From Circinella minor (lineage: Eukaryota; Mucoromycota; Mucoromycetes; Mucorales; Lichtheimiaceae): a stretch of 63,394 nucleotides of DNA. A model generated the notes under the pieces. It was given only the letters and a program-made list of their open reading frames with translations. It ran no database searches and had not been told where the DNA came from. The stretch lies in contig JAEPRB010000230.1 of assembly GCA_016758965.1 (NCBI GenBank), forward strand, positions 1 through 63,394, in the 5' to 3' direction. The translations under genes and the position numbers were made by a program. This document shows positions 23,741-37,000 of the stretch, one piece after another (positions within the stretch are counted from its first letter, which is position 1; each line of letters begins with the position of its first letter).

Positions 23741-24658
23741 GTTGAAAGAAAAGTTAAATAGGTTTGAAATAAAAAAGAAAAAAGTTTAAAGGAAAAGAAA
23801 GAAAAGAATAAAATATTTGGCAAAAGGGTCGCCTCTTTTATTTCCATAAATGGAAATTCACTATGTTCTTTTATGTGTTGAATTTTGTATCTAGGTACGT
23901 AGTACTTCTAAAAACAATTAACATAAAGAAGGTATATGCTGTTTTATTATTATTATTATTTGATATATATAAAGGTCTATATATATCAAGTGCAGCTTAA
24001 CAGAAAATTTTTGTTATTACGTATGTTTTATAATAAAGATGTTGGTATTATTGTCAAAAGATCGCTGTGTCGCAGCAACAACACAATCTAAAATTTATTA
24101 TATTTTCTTAATGATACCTTTTTATCGTTTTGTGTATATAAGCTCATCCAATTCAGACTTCATCAGATACTGATTATATATTTACAGTTATGAAATGTAA
24201 AACGTTGATCTCAAAATAAAGATAGGTATACGAATTGTTTTCCCTTCACTTAGATTATATACCTACATTCGTTCTAGCTTTAAACATGTTTTCAACATCA
24301 TCTCCTATGTTTCAGATTTTTCGCGCGAATCAATTCATTGAATAACTGTTTCTTTTTACCTTTTCGAAATAAGCAATACCATCGCACTCACCCAAAACTT
24401 TAGTGAAATATAACTCTCTTTCTCTCCTTCGTCCTTTCGTCGCGTATGTACTACCATCCAAGTGTAGTCATTTGAGAGCGGGAACTGTTAAATTGGTAAT
24501 GATTTATTGATCTGAACTACTATATAACATTATATATGAACAATAAACAAGGATTGTTGTAGGCACGACCAACAAACAAATATATCTGTATATATTTAAA
24601 TATACAAAATTTTCTGACTGCAAACATCTATAAATCTTTTCATTTTTTCCCTTCCCAC
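23741..24658. other. Intergenic: DET1 upstream region and HAP5 downstream region
   Basis: No gene seen. A (TTA)n run lies at about 23941-23958. Likely holds the DET1 promoter near 23741-24000. Confidence 0.5.
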
Positions 24659-25889
24659 TTATTCGTGTCCGTTTTTATCATCCTTTGTCGCTATACCAGT
24701 AAACATATATAAGTACATATATAATGGATTAGTTGTGTCTCTAGCGAACCTATTTTTGTAACAAATATGCACGCGTGTGCCGACATATACTTACGTGATC
24801 CGCCTTGTTGTTGTTGTTGCTGTTGCTGCTGTTGAGTTCTTGTTAAATGTGTTATAAAATGCTGGAACTGAAGTTGATAATGTTGGAATTGTTCGGGTGA
24901 TATCTAATAATGATAGTATTAATGATAATAATAATAACGTTAGGTATAACTCAATAAATTTCAAGATTCTCTGCAACACCTTTTTCTGTCGCTTACCTGA
25001 GATACATCTGTCATATAATCCGAAGTATTTGGTTGCTATTATGAATAAGTGAGTAGAGATACGCTATATACACATATATAAAAAATGGAAACAAAGAATT
25101 ATTTTTACCTTGACAGGTTCGGAAGTAGATGAAGAAGAAGTATCATTTCCATTGTTCTCAATAATTGTTGGGTATCCGTGTTGTTGTTGTTGTTGTTGAT
25201 GTTGTTCAGGGTGTTGATATACTGCAAAAGTATCAGATATTTCTCCTGTCGTGTGACTAACAGACTTTTTTTTGGAAAAAGAAATTATAAATAAATAAAT
25301 ATCAGAGATGATCTTCTTTTTTTAATACCTTTGAAGAGGATTCTGTCGCTTCCATTCGAGGAACAATATCAATTAAAAAATCGCACATGTCAGTTTTAGA
25401 TATACCCATAGCAATATCGGATCGAAGTAATGTACGACGTTTACTTTCTTCTGCATGAACCCTTATTTAAAATTATTCATGTAAGTATGAATAGCCCCGC
25501 ATTATCATCCTTTTTTCAAACAATAGTCCAATTAATGATTATTAAGTTACCATGCGCGTTTGGTTAATTCAGTAATAAATGTTTCACATGCTTTTGCAAA
25601 TAATATAGGCACCTCTGCACTGATCATCTATGTATAATATCGTTACTTATTAGTTCTCTTAATAGAAATAATAAACCATTTTCATGTGCAGTTTTTTTTT
25701 TACCTTCACTTCGGGGTCAGACTTCATAACCTTTTTTATACGAGCAAGAGGAAGTGGATGCGTTTTAAAATTAGGTTCTGAAGACTGAGCTGTTGCCATT
25801 TCTTCATGCCAAAACTGTGCTAGATTGAAATTGGGACGATGTTGCTGGTGTTGGTGTTGAATTGCAGTATTATTCACTCCTGGTGACAT
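24659..25889 (-). CDS. HAP5: CCAAT-binding factor subunit C (HAP5/NF-YC), histone fold
   Basis: The protein starts at the ATG at 25889 ([11 protein letters not shown]) and reads [10 protein letters not shown] and [19 protein letters not shown], then [43 protein letters not shown] and [14 protein letters not shown]. These are the hallmark H2A-like histone fold of NF-YC, which pairs with NF-YB/HAP3 and recruits NF-YA/HAP2 to CCAAT boxes. C-terminal exons are Gln-rich (a Q10 tract) as in activating NF-YC. The final short exon (about 24692-24659) assumes donor GTAAGT after GGS; without splicing the frame would run about 30 residues further. An intron upstream of the ATG (donor in GGCTG|GTGAGT near 26057, acceptor near 25964) appears to lie in the 5' UTR. 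About 250 residues, nuclear. Confidence 0.9.
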
Positions 25890-26308
25890 TGTGTCAGTAA
25901 CACCAGCAGTGGCTGTTGCTACTGACTCGCGTTGGTTTGAATCCGAGGTGGTGATCGTGGGCTAAGAACGTTTGGGCGAAAAGATAAAAAAAAAAAATAA
26001 GAAAACAGGGGGTGAGTTGAAAAGGAAAACAGAAAAAGAGAAATACATAAACTCACCAGCCTTCTCCTTTTACTTTAAAATATGCTTTTTTTTTTTTGAC
26101 ACACGCGCTCCAGGGAAGCTTGGTCTAGCAGTTATATCCTAGTCAGCTGGTGGCACCCTCAGCTGCAGAAAATCAGCCGAGCTTTCTTTTCTTCGAGAAG
26201 CAACACAAGCGGAGCAAAACATAACAACTTTGTTCCTTTTATTTTTTTTTCACTCTTCTTCCTCTGCCTCTGTTTTCTTTTTCTTTTCTTTTTTCCCCAC
26301 TCTAGAAA
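25890..26308. promoter_or_regulatory. Divergent intergenic region between HAP5 and DNM1
   Basis: The two genes diverge from this 419-bp region. It holds the inferred 5' UTR intron of the minus-strand gene and pyrimidine-rich tracts (26228-26302) just before the DNM1 start codon. No specific operator recognised. Confidence 0.5.
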
Positions 26309-29300
26309 ATGGAAAATAACTTAATTGAACTTACCAACAAACTTCAGACTGTACTAGCAAGTATCAGCTCTTATGAAAGTCTTGACTTGCCCCAGATCGT
26401 TGTTGTAGGTTCCCAATCTTCGGGTAAATCGTCTGTACTTGAAACCATCGTTCAGCGCGATTTCTTACCGCGAGGTAGTGGTATTGTTACCCGTCGTCCT
26501 CTTATTTTACAACTTATTACACAACGTCAATCGGATGCTGGAGAATATGCTGAATTTATGCATTGCCGAGATAAACGATTCTTCGACTTTGATGAAATTC
26601 GTCAAGAGATTGAACGGGAAACAAGTCGTTTGGCAGGTGCTAATAAGGGTATTTCACGCACACCTATTCATTTACGTATCTATTCACCTAAAGTATTGAC
26701 TTTGACTTTGGTGGATTTGCCTGGTCTTACAAAGGTAAAGTAAAAAGAAAAGAGCTCCTCGATTAATTTTCATTTCCGGGTTTGATGCTAAGGAATAATA
26801 ATTTGACTCATTTTCGACCCTTTTTTTTCGTTGTACAATTCAAGGTTCCTATTGGTAATGATATATTATATCAAGTTTTCCTTTTTTTTTTAATTATCAC
26901 TAGTATTATTATCTAAATAGAATGGGAGAAAGAAGAGAATGTTAACAATATTAATTTTTTTATTAGGTGATCAACCTCAAGATATTGAAAAGCAAATCCG
27001 TTCCTTGATTATGGATTATATTTCTAACCCAAACAGGTAAAAAAGGGAAAAAACTCTTTCAGATCTTTATTTTAATATCGCAGCAACAATACCTTAGTAT
27101 CACAGCAACAAATATATTAATATTAAATAATGATATCTAATAATTAATGATATTTGCTATAGTATTATATTGGCCGTGTCACCAGCAAATATGGATGTTG
27201 CAAATTCGGATAGTTTGAAACTTGCACGACAAGTAGATCCCGAAGGTAAACTATCAGTTATTTAAGAAAAAGTGCTACGAGGTGTGGGGAAGTTGGGACA
27301 ATAATAAAAATTCATAACCTATATGTATAAATATATGTCACACATTAGGAAAACGTACGATTGGTGTCCTGACCAAATTGGATTTGATGGATGCTGGAAC
27401 CAATGCACTGGATGTGTTAATGGGTCGCTCTTATCCTTTGCGTCTTGGATTTATTGGTGTCGTAAACCGAAGTCAACAAGATATTTTAACTAATAAATCT
27501 ATGACGGAAGCTATTGATGCCGAAGAAGATTTCTTCAGGCAACATTCAGCTTATCGGAGTATTGCAAGTCGTTGTGGTACCAAATATCTCAGCAAGCAAT
27601 TGAATAGTGTATGTTGTTATTTTATTTATTTGTGTTTGAAAGGTTTTTTTGTGTATGTAATTAACTTCATGTGCCACATAACAAACTTTGTAGATTTTGT
27701 ATACTCGGATTAAAGAAAAGTTACCCGAGTTACGATCAAAACTCAGCTCCTTGGTGAGCCAGACCCAGCAGGAATTAAATCAATATGGTGATCCAGCTTT
27801 TTCAAGTGGTGATCTTCATAGAGTAAGCTTGTTAAAGAAATATAAGTTTGTATTCTATTTATATGAAGAGGAACTGATATTATTTTTTACTGCTGTTACA
27901 GGGTTCCTTGATCTTGAAGTTATTGACCAAATTCTCAAATGATTTCGTTGCTGCTATTGATGGTACTTCTTCCGAAATGTCTACCAAAGAATTGTAAGTT
28001 TGCATTAAAATATAAAGAAAAAACAAAGAAGAAAATAGAATATTAATTGTAACGAGGATTTTAATATATGGTTAGATGTGGAGGTGCTCGTATTTATTTT
28101 ATCTTCAACAACGTATTTGGAAGTGCATTGGATGGTATTCCACCTTGTGCCAATTTATCCAATAATGACATTCGCACTGCTATTCGAAATTCAACAGGTC
28201 CCCGACCTTCTTTGTTTGTACCTGAACTTGCATTTGATTTACTTGTGCGACCTCAAATTAAATTGTTAGAAGCTCCTAGTATTCGTTGCGTCGAATTAGT
28301 CTATGAAGAACTTATGAAAATCTGTCACATTTCAGATAACAAGGTAAAATACACACGCACACATATATATTATGAAAGAAACAAAGGAAGGGGAATATTT
28401 CATAAAGAAATTACCTAGAAATTAAAGTACTATATTCATGCAGGAACTGATGAGATACCCACGATTGCATACCAAACTTGTTGAGGTTATCTCTGAATTA
28501 TTGCGTGAAAGATTAAGTCCTACATCCAATTATGTTCAAAGTTTGATTTCTATTGAAACAGCTTATATCAATACAAATCATCCTGATTTCCTTGGTGCTG
28601 CTGGTGCAATGGCCAATTTGGAAAACGAATCCAAGAGAAAAAAAAAAGTGTCAGAGACAAAGAGACGGGTAAATCTTTATTTTTACTTTTATTTATTCAT
28701 TTAAATAGATAAAAAACTTATCTTTTTCTTTGACGTTGTTATTGCGTTTTATATGTTTTGATATTATTCTTTTAGCACATGCGTACAGAGTCACCTGCAT
28801 CAAGTGTTGTCAGTGTTGGTAGTCGAGCGGAGGAAGAAAACCATCTTGTTCCTAATGGTGTGCATAAAGAAAATGGATTCACCCCTACACCTTCAGTAAA
28901 TGGTGCTGATAACAAGGAATCATTCTTGACTTACTTCTTCGGTGGTGCCAATAAAAATGAACGGCCTGCTTTAGGTCCTCAAGAAATGATGAATAACGCT
29001 TCGTTTACTTCTCCACTTTCCGTAACTAGTATGATGGAAAGTGAATTGGAACGAAAGTTTGAACAGGTAAAAACGAAAACGGAATATCATGTTTGATGGT
29101 ACAAAAACACTAATAGAGTCTGCATTTATATAAAAGGCATCGATCCAACCTACTGAGGAACAATTGCAAGCATCTGATCGTGAAGAGATTGAAATTCAAC
29201 TTATCCGTAAGCAATAAGCAATCTACTAATTATTATCTTGAAAAAGCGACTAAATTGGTCTATTATTATCATTATTAGGAACGTTGATTACAAGTTACTT

Positions 29301-29532
29301 TAACATTGTACGAAAAAATATCCAAGATCTAGTTCCAAAATCTATTATGCATTTACTCGTCAATCATTCCCGTGAATCTGTACAAAACCGTCTTGTTGCA
29401 TCACTTTATAAGGAAGAATTATTTAGAGAATTGTTACAAGAAGATGAAGGTGTCGCCGCTGATAGAGAAAAATGTAAAACCATGTTGGATGTTTACAAGC
29501 AAGCATTCGAAATTGTGAACAATGCTTTATAA
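26309..29532 (+). CDS. DNM1: Dynamin-related GTPase Dnm1 (DRP1), mitochondrial and peroxisomal fission
   Basis: Twelve exons, about 725 residues, from [13 protein letters not shown]. GTPase motifs: GSQSSGKSS (G1, residues ~36-44), RRPLILQL with the switch-I Thr just before it, VDLPGLTK (G3, ~136-142) and [15 protein letters not shown] (G4). The middle domain reads [36 protein letters not shown] and [21 protein letters not shown], which match Dnm1/DRP1 rather than Vps1. A Ser/Asn-rich insert B (about residues 540-610) precedes the C-terminal GED ([26 protein letters not shown]). There is no pleckstrin domain, as expected for this class. It assembles as helices on mitochondria and peroxisomes to cut them. 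Exon 2 is a 10-nt microexon (26845-26854, GTTCCTATTG) that completes the switch-II region VPIGDQP. Confidence 0.93.
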
Positions 29533-30890
29533 AAAAAATATAATGATGGATGATATGAAACGAAGCATTCAATTGAAAAAAGGATAAAAAAAAGTATATA
29601 ATTATTAGATTTAGAGAAGATAAACATCACCCACAGTACAACACATTATTCCATTATTTCATCCAATTCCATTTGATATCATATATACACCAGACATTCT
29701 TCTTCCTTACCCATCTCCCTTTCTTTTAAAATTTGTTTTATAAGAGCTATTTTTTTTTTTATTTGAAAATCACCTTTGTTATCTTTTTTTTTCTTCTCTC
29801 TGTGCTATTAATACTATATATTACTATTTATATAAATATGCTGTAGAATACCCATGTAATTTTTTTTAAAAAGACAACTAGATCTTATCTATTAATGCTG
29901 TTCTTTTTTTTCGCCTGTTTTTGGAGAAGACAAACTATTTCATTATAATTTTTAATTGACAGCGTCCTTTTATATAGATCAGGGTTGAGATTATTGGTTA
30001 GTATAGCAACGACATCACGGATGTGCAGAAATGACGTATGTACAAAACATATGGACAAAGTAATATCAAATAGCTGTTTATAGTGATGTTGACTGTTCTA
30101 CGTAAATACAGAATATTAGTATATATAGCAGTAATATAAAGAATAATTTACATATTTACATAAAAGTGTGTATTATCGGCATAAAGTACCGGATTTGGAA
30201 TTTTTTATTTTATTTTTGTTTCTAAACCATATTCGATCTCATCTGTATGCGACTTTACTATTGTTTTATTTGTATATAATATATTTAATAGCGTTCACAA
30301 TAGTATCATCTACGTTTATTATATTATGAATATTATTATAGTACAGATGATTTTTTTCTACAATATTATTTGCATACAGTAAGACATCCTATTACGTATA
30401 TAAATATATGCAGTATTATCCCGTACAATAGAGAGTACTTCATTCCTGGTGAAAGAAGAAATATATTATATAGGTCTAGATTATTGTTCACAATTTGCGC
30501 ATTATATTCATATATATGCAAGCATATCTTTTGAAAGAAGGGGATAAAAGTGAGGGGGATGAGCCGATATAATACTCAGGTGTAATCTCAACATTTTTGT
30601 TTTACACTTAATTTCCGAAAGAATATATGGGATTTCTCTTTACTTTATTTACATGTACATTAAGAAAAAGAAGAAGACCCAAAAAAAAAAAAAAAATCAA
30701 GAGCCAGGAACTCAATCATAATAATAGTTATGGTGATGCTGACTTACCACTCATCCTTGATTTATATAACTTGCTACTATAAGATTTTTTTCTTATTTAC
30801 ATAAAGAAATCTTTATCTTTTCCTCTCTCTCCTTTTTCGGTTCTCCATTTTTTTCTTTACAATATCTATATTTACGATCAAACGCAGTAA
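29533..30890. other. Intergenic between DNM1 and the glucanase
   Basis: AT-rich. No gene seen. Contains the DNM1 3' UTR and, close to 30780-30890, a pyrimidine-rich leader typical of the glucanase promoter/5' UTR. Confidence 0.5.
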
Positions 30891-33800
30891 ATGAAGCCTG
30901 TTTCTTTGATTGCGACTATTGCTACTCTAGCCACAGTGGTGATTGGACAACAGGGCGATATCATGGCAACAAAAACGAATCTTATCGTGCCTATTTCAAA
31001 ATTTGCACTTAACACATCTGTATTTCCACAGATCGAACATCCACACCGACCACAATATGCCGATCCAGACTTTATGAGTACTCATATCGTGCCAACAAAT
31101 TCTTGGATCAGCAATTTATTTTATCCGAGCGTTGAACATTTAGCACCTACAACACCTGACCCATACATTTTTCGTATATTTGATGATTATGGTGGAAATC
31201 CTGGTCTCAGTATACATCAGTCTTCTACTAAGGTACAAAATATGTACATATTCTTTTTTATAGAAATATATATGCTTACATTGTTTGTTTTTTTTCTTAC
31301 AATATAACGTTACTGATTTATGTACATATAATTCATTAGATATACGGAGCCTATCCACAAACAAATAATGTTCCTCCAACTGACGCTGGATATATGATTA
31401 ATAGTGTTGTAGTAGATATTCGATTGACTTGTGCTGAATGGCCTAGAGGTAGCGAAGAACCTAAAACATCCGTCACATATTGGGACCATTTCAGTGCTCA
31501 CTTGAAGTTATCGTCACCAAGAAATGATCAACAATATATCCGATTTCCTATTGTTCGTGGTATGGCTTACGTTACAGCAGAATATCAAAATTTGACACCC
31601 CAATTTTTTTCACAACATGCAATTATTCGCATCGACACAGATGGTCAAAGTCAACAAATTGGAAATAATGTATTATATACAGGTCGTAAAATCAAGATTT
31701 CAATGAATGATACACCAACAAGCACATTTTTAATCTATGCACTAGGAGATCAACCATTAACATTACGTATGGAAGGTAATTCAAATCTTGTGAGTGCACA
31801 GGTCTACAATGGCGTAATTCGCGTGGCCAAATTACCTTCTGATCAGGATGAATCATCGCTGGATCGATACAAGGATCAATGGCCTATCAGTGGAGAAATA
31901 CAGGCTGAATCGGATGGGTAAATCCTGCACCTTTTTTTTAGTTATTTTTATCTGAGCATGATTTATTGAAAAAAAGAAACTAAATACAATTTATTTGATT
32001 GAAAAAAAAACTCAGTGTTTCTGGTACCTATTCAATCCAGTGGAATGCTAATAACGGACAAAACAATGATCTGTTATTGTACGCTTATCCACATCATTTG
32101 AATACCTTCGGTCAACAAAACGCAGATATTCAATATACTGGGGTCAAGTTACAATCAGCAACCAAAGGTGAAATGGAAGCTATTGTTGCCTCGAACAACA
32201 AATGGGTTTTGTCAGAGCCTGAACTAAGTTCTGTATCCTGGCTACCAAAGGAACCCGAAGCCGATCCAAGTGCTGTACATGAAATTATGGAAGTCATAGA
32301 ACAAGATATTAACAAAAATTATACCAGTGAAACTTTATTACCTGACAACTATTTTTCTGGAAAGGGTTTACAGAAATTCGCAATGCTTGCACTGCTATTG
32401 AACCAACCAGAAAAGACTCATTTACAAAATCCGGAAATGGCAGCAACATCATTGGAAAAATTGAAACAGGCATTTATTCCCTATTTGGAGAACCGCCAAA
32501 ATGACCCTTTTCGATATGATTCAGTGTATAGAGGAGTTGTAGCCTTGGGTGGATTACCCGAGGCGATGGGTGGCACTGGAGATGTCAATGCAGCGTTTGG
32601 ACATTCTTATTATAATGATCACCATTATCATAATGGTTATTTAATAGTAACAGGTAAAAACCATGTATACATTCGTGGTTTATTTTTATTTATTTCTGTG
32701 TACGTAGTGAGAAATTGATTAATATTAACTCTTTGAGATAATAAAATTACAATATAGCTGCGGTGATTCATTATTTGGATCCTACATGGCGATCAGCCGA
32801 TTTAATCGAATGGACTGAAGCATTAATAAGGGATGTTAATACAGCTGTAGATAATGATCCAGATTTTGCACCATTTAGAAGTTGGGATTGGTATGCAGGT
32901 CATAGTTGGGCAGGTGGTATTAAGATCAATGGTGCCTTAGATGGTCGCGATCAAGAATCTATTCCTGAAGTATGCCTTTTTTTTTTTGTAAACATATGCA
33001 GTAAAAGAAGTATCAAACTCGATAATTTAACTAATATGTTTTCTTTTATGTAAAGTCAGTAAACTTTTACTGGGGCGTCAAGTTATGGGGGCTAGCTACT
33101 GATAACCAGCCTATGTCAAATCTTGCAGCACTTCAACTAGCAATTACTAAGCGAACGACTTATGAATATTTTTGGATGCTTGATGATAATAAAAATCGTC
33201 CTGAAAATATGATCAAGAATAAAGTCGTTGGAATTTTTTTTGAACAAAAAGCAGACTATGTAAGTAAGGGTTTTGGAAGAGTAAATGCTATAGACAGTTA
33301 AGAAGTTTTAGACGCACATAACTAAAACGACTAAAATTTGGAATGATGTGTATTTATATTGCATTTTGTCGTTGCTATTGTTGTAGACAACCTATTTTGG
33401 TCGATACTTGGAATACATTCACGGCATTCAACAATTACCAATGACACCGGCACTTGCAGATGATATTCGAATACCTGAATTTGTATCACAAGAATGGAAT
33501 CAAAAATTACAAGCAGTGGCACCTACGGTTCAGTCACCATGGGCAGGTGTATTATATCTTAATTATGCTCTTGTTGATCCATCCACTGCATATAAGCAAC
33601 TAAGAAAAGTGTTAATGGATGATGGACAAACAAGATCTTACTCACTATATATTGCATCTACACGACCTACCTTTCAACGAGGTAACGTATTTTACCACTT
33701 CTTTGTTTTAGTAATATAAGAATTTGTTATCTAATGAATTGTTGATAATTTAGGTTTACAAGTTGTGAAAAACCACCAAGGAGGAGTGGCTTCAGGGAAT

Positions 33801-33938
33801 AGTAATATATTTCGCTATTCTCAGGACCCTAATAATGACGACAATAATAATATCAATATACCTTCTCCTATCCAAAAAACCATTCATCGATTTAATCTCA
33901 CAAGAAATCATCATGATGATCGTTATAATGGATATTAA
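30891..33938 (+). CDS. Secreted GH81 endo-1,3-beta-glucanase (Eng1/Acf2 type)
   Basis: Seven exons, about 815 residues. The N-terminus [19 protein letters not shown] is a signal peptide. GH81 landmarks: [13 protein letters not shown] near the start, DSVYRGVV, and [14 protein letters not shown], whose Asp before HH is the expected general acid. Then [30 protein letters not shown], where the two Glu of QESIPE correspond to the catalytic pair of the family (E-S-x-x-E). DQES and both Glu are intact, so activity is expected. Such enzymes cut beta-1,3-glucan in septum breakdown, sporangiospore release or autolysis, or digest the walls of other fungi. The C-terminus is Asn/Asp-rich without a GPI signal. 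Its 3' end faces the receptor histidine kinase gene 145 bp away. Confidence 0.93.
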
Positions 33939-34083
33939 AAGAATACCAAACTCGTCTTTTTTAATCTTATAACTATTAGTATATTATATATACAAAACAA
34001 AATTCACATCTCTTTTATTACATACTCAAAATAAAATATATCTATTTATTATTATGTCTACTATATGACGAGTTCATTAAATA

Positions 34084-37000
34084 CTATGAAGTAGTAGAAG
34101 GACAATCATTATTTCCATCAGCAGAAGTAATAGACGCTGATGTGGCATTATGTGCTCCTGTTCCGCTTAAAAGTTGAGAGAAGGTATGGATAGCAGCATC
34201 TAATTCTTCTTTTCGTATAGGTTTACTAATATAGGCATTCATACCTGCATCTAAACATTTTTCACGATCACCAGGCATTACACATGCTGTCATGGCAATA
34301 ATATAAGGTTCGATGTGATTCACTAATTCTTCTCGAATTTTTGTAGCTGCTTCTAAACCATTCATTTCTGGCATCCAAACGTCCATAAAAACTAATTGAA
34401 ACGGATTTTGTGTTGATTGAGCCGTCTTAATTGCTTCAAAAGCTTGACGTCCATTTTCAGCTACTTCTGGTACAATATTGATTTTGGAGAGCATTCGCGA
34501 AACAACTTTACGATTGATTGGATTATCATCTACAAGTAGACTACGAATATGGGCAAACTCATCTGATGATGACGATGACTCAGGTGAATTGACAATGGAA
34601 TGTGTTTGTGAACTTGGAGCAGTAGAAGCATTTGATGCTGCTGCTGCTGCTGATGCTGCTGCTGCTGTTGTTGTTGTTGTTGTTGTTGTTGTTGATGATG
34701 ATGATGCTACTGCTGTTGATGCTGATAAAAACATACTATTATTTTCAGGGGTCGGTAAAGTTATAGTTACGGGCGGGAACGATGTGTTTTTTGTAGTAGC
34801 ATTGGTGATGTTGCGTAATAATTCAATAAATGCTGAATTCTTAAATGGTTTGGTCAAAGAATAACGCTTTAAGGATTCAAAAGGATTAGAACATTCTTCT
34901 AATGGTGTTGTTTCTGGCTGTTGTTGTTGTAATTGTTGTGGCTGCTGATGACCAAATCCACGTCCAGATGGTACCTGAAACCATGATTGTTCCGGCTGTT
35001 CCGCTTGTTTTCCACGTCTAATACGTACATCCTTGATACATATTGTAGGTATTTTTAAAATTAAAGGAAACCATCGTTGTAAAGTACTCAAAGTAATCTC
35101 ACTTGATGTTGTTTGAGGTCCTAATTGTTGAATCACTTGTAAGTCGACATCTACTATTAAAATGGTTGGCGATGGTGGTGACGATTTATCATTGTTGTTC
35201 TTAAAATATTCAATGGCTTCAGTAAAACTAACGATCTTGGCACTTGTTATACCTATACTGGTCAAAATGGCTTCCCATGCCGATCGTAAAAATGAAACTT
35301 CAGCAATGACCATGGGTTTATGATGTGTTAGTTCCTCTAGGTGGAACTGTTCACCAAAAGTAAGCGAGTCAGTTTGAGTTTGTAATACAACTCGAAAATA
35401 AAATGTTGATCCAACATCGGCGACCGATTCTACCCACTACGTATAAGAAAATTTGACAAAAAGCGCTATCAGTTATTTCCCGGGTAATTTTTTATTATAA
35501 GTTTATGATTTGTCAATAGCAATAAAAGCAATGGTAGTGCTTACCATATCTCCCAACATGAGTTGAGAAAGTAATCGGCTGATTGTTAAACCTAACCCTG
35601 TACCACCATAGTTACGGGTTGTAGACGCATCCACTTGAGAAAATGATTGAAAGAGCTTTCCTAATTTATCTTCAGGAATACCAATGCCCGAATCTTGCAC
35701 AGAAAATACATAAGAAACCCATTTCCCATTATTATTATCACCACTATTATTGTCTGCTTTCGGGGGTTCGTGATTTGGGTCAACAGCTACTTTAACACAC
35801 ACAAATCCAGTAGCAGTAAATTTGAATGCGTTGGAAAGTCTATATAATAATAACACGCGCATGAATATCAAATTGTCTACTCCTTTTTTTTTCGCTGAAG
35901 TATGTAAAAACGTACAAGTTTAACAAAATTTGCCGAAGTCTCACCAAATCACCATAAACTTGTGTAGGCAAGTTCTCATCAACATTATACCACAATACAA
36001 CACCTTTTCCAAGAAAATTACTTGCGACTAATTTCATGGCACTTTCAATGACATAGGTCTAATCAGTATTATTGCATTAATGAATGAAAAAAAATAATGA
36101 ATAATTAGATCAGTAAAGCAACACACACACACACACACACAAGTGAAAATAAAATAATTACTAATCAATCCTCTCTTACCATATCCAATAACCCCCTCTC
36201 CAGTGTTAAATGACCTGATTCGATCTTGGAGTAATCAAGAATGTCATCAATAAGTGCCATTAAATGATTTCCGGAAGATTCGATTGTTTCTGCGCAATCA
36301 TATAAATCCGGGGGTAAATCGCTCTCCATAAGCATGCGGGACATGCCGATCACTGCATTCATAGGTGTTCGAATCTCTATAAAAAGAAAGCAAATCATAG
36401 TTATGTAAAGAGTAAAATAAACTATTACTACTCTTGATGTATAATAATAATTCATAACAAAGCATTATCAACACAATAAACAAATATATATGTATAACAA
36501 TAATAGTAATAAAATAACACATGGAATTATATACCATGGGACATGTTAGCGAGAAATTCTTGTTTAGAAGTAGCAGCTTTTTCTGCTACTTCTTTTGCAA
36601 GTTTAAGATCTACATAATATATGATCTCACTTGAGTACTGGTGAACGTTTAACTTTCTCTATCTTTTTCTTTTTCTTTTATTAAAAACCTAAGTAATATT
36701 GATAACGTGATTATAGATACCTTTAAGTAACGTTTGAGTACGAGCCCTTTCTTCTTCTAATTCCAAGGTACGTTGTTGTAAATTTGCTGTTCTCTTACGA
36801 ACCAAATCCTCCATATCATTGGCATATTTTTCCAACTATCAAATAATAATATATATCATTGATCTTTTGATTTTTCATTTTTTTTACAGATTAGAAATAC
36901 AATTACCAAAACTGCCATATTATCCACAACATTATCCGATCCTGTATATGGGTCAAATGCCCCAATGCGACTATCCATTGCTGAAAAGGTTGGTCTTTCA

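Noticed and set aside
34478..34864. Plus-strand frame with poly-Ala/poly-Val/poly-Asp
   Set aside because: Antisense of the trinucleotide repeats that encode poly-Thr/poly-Ala in the receptor kinase.
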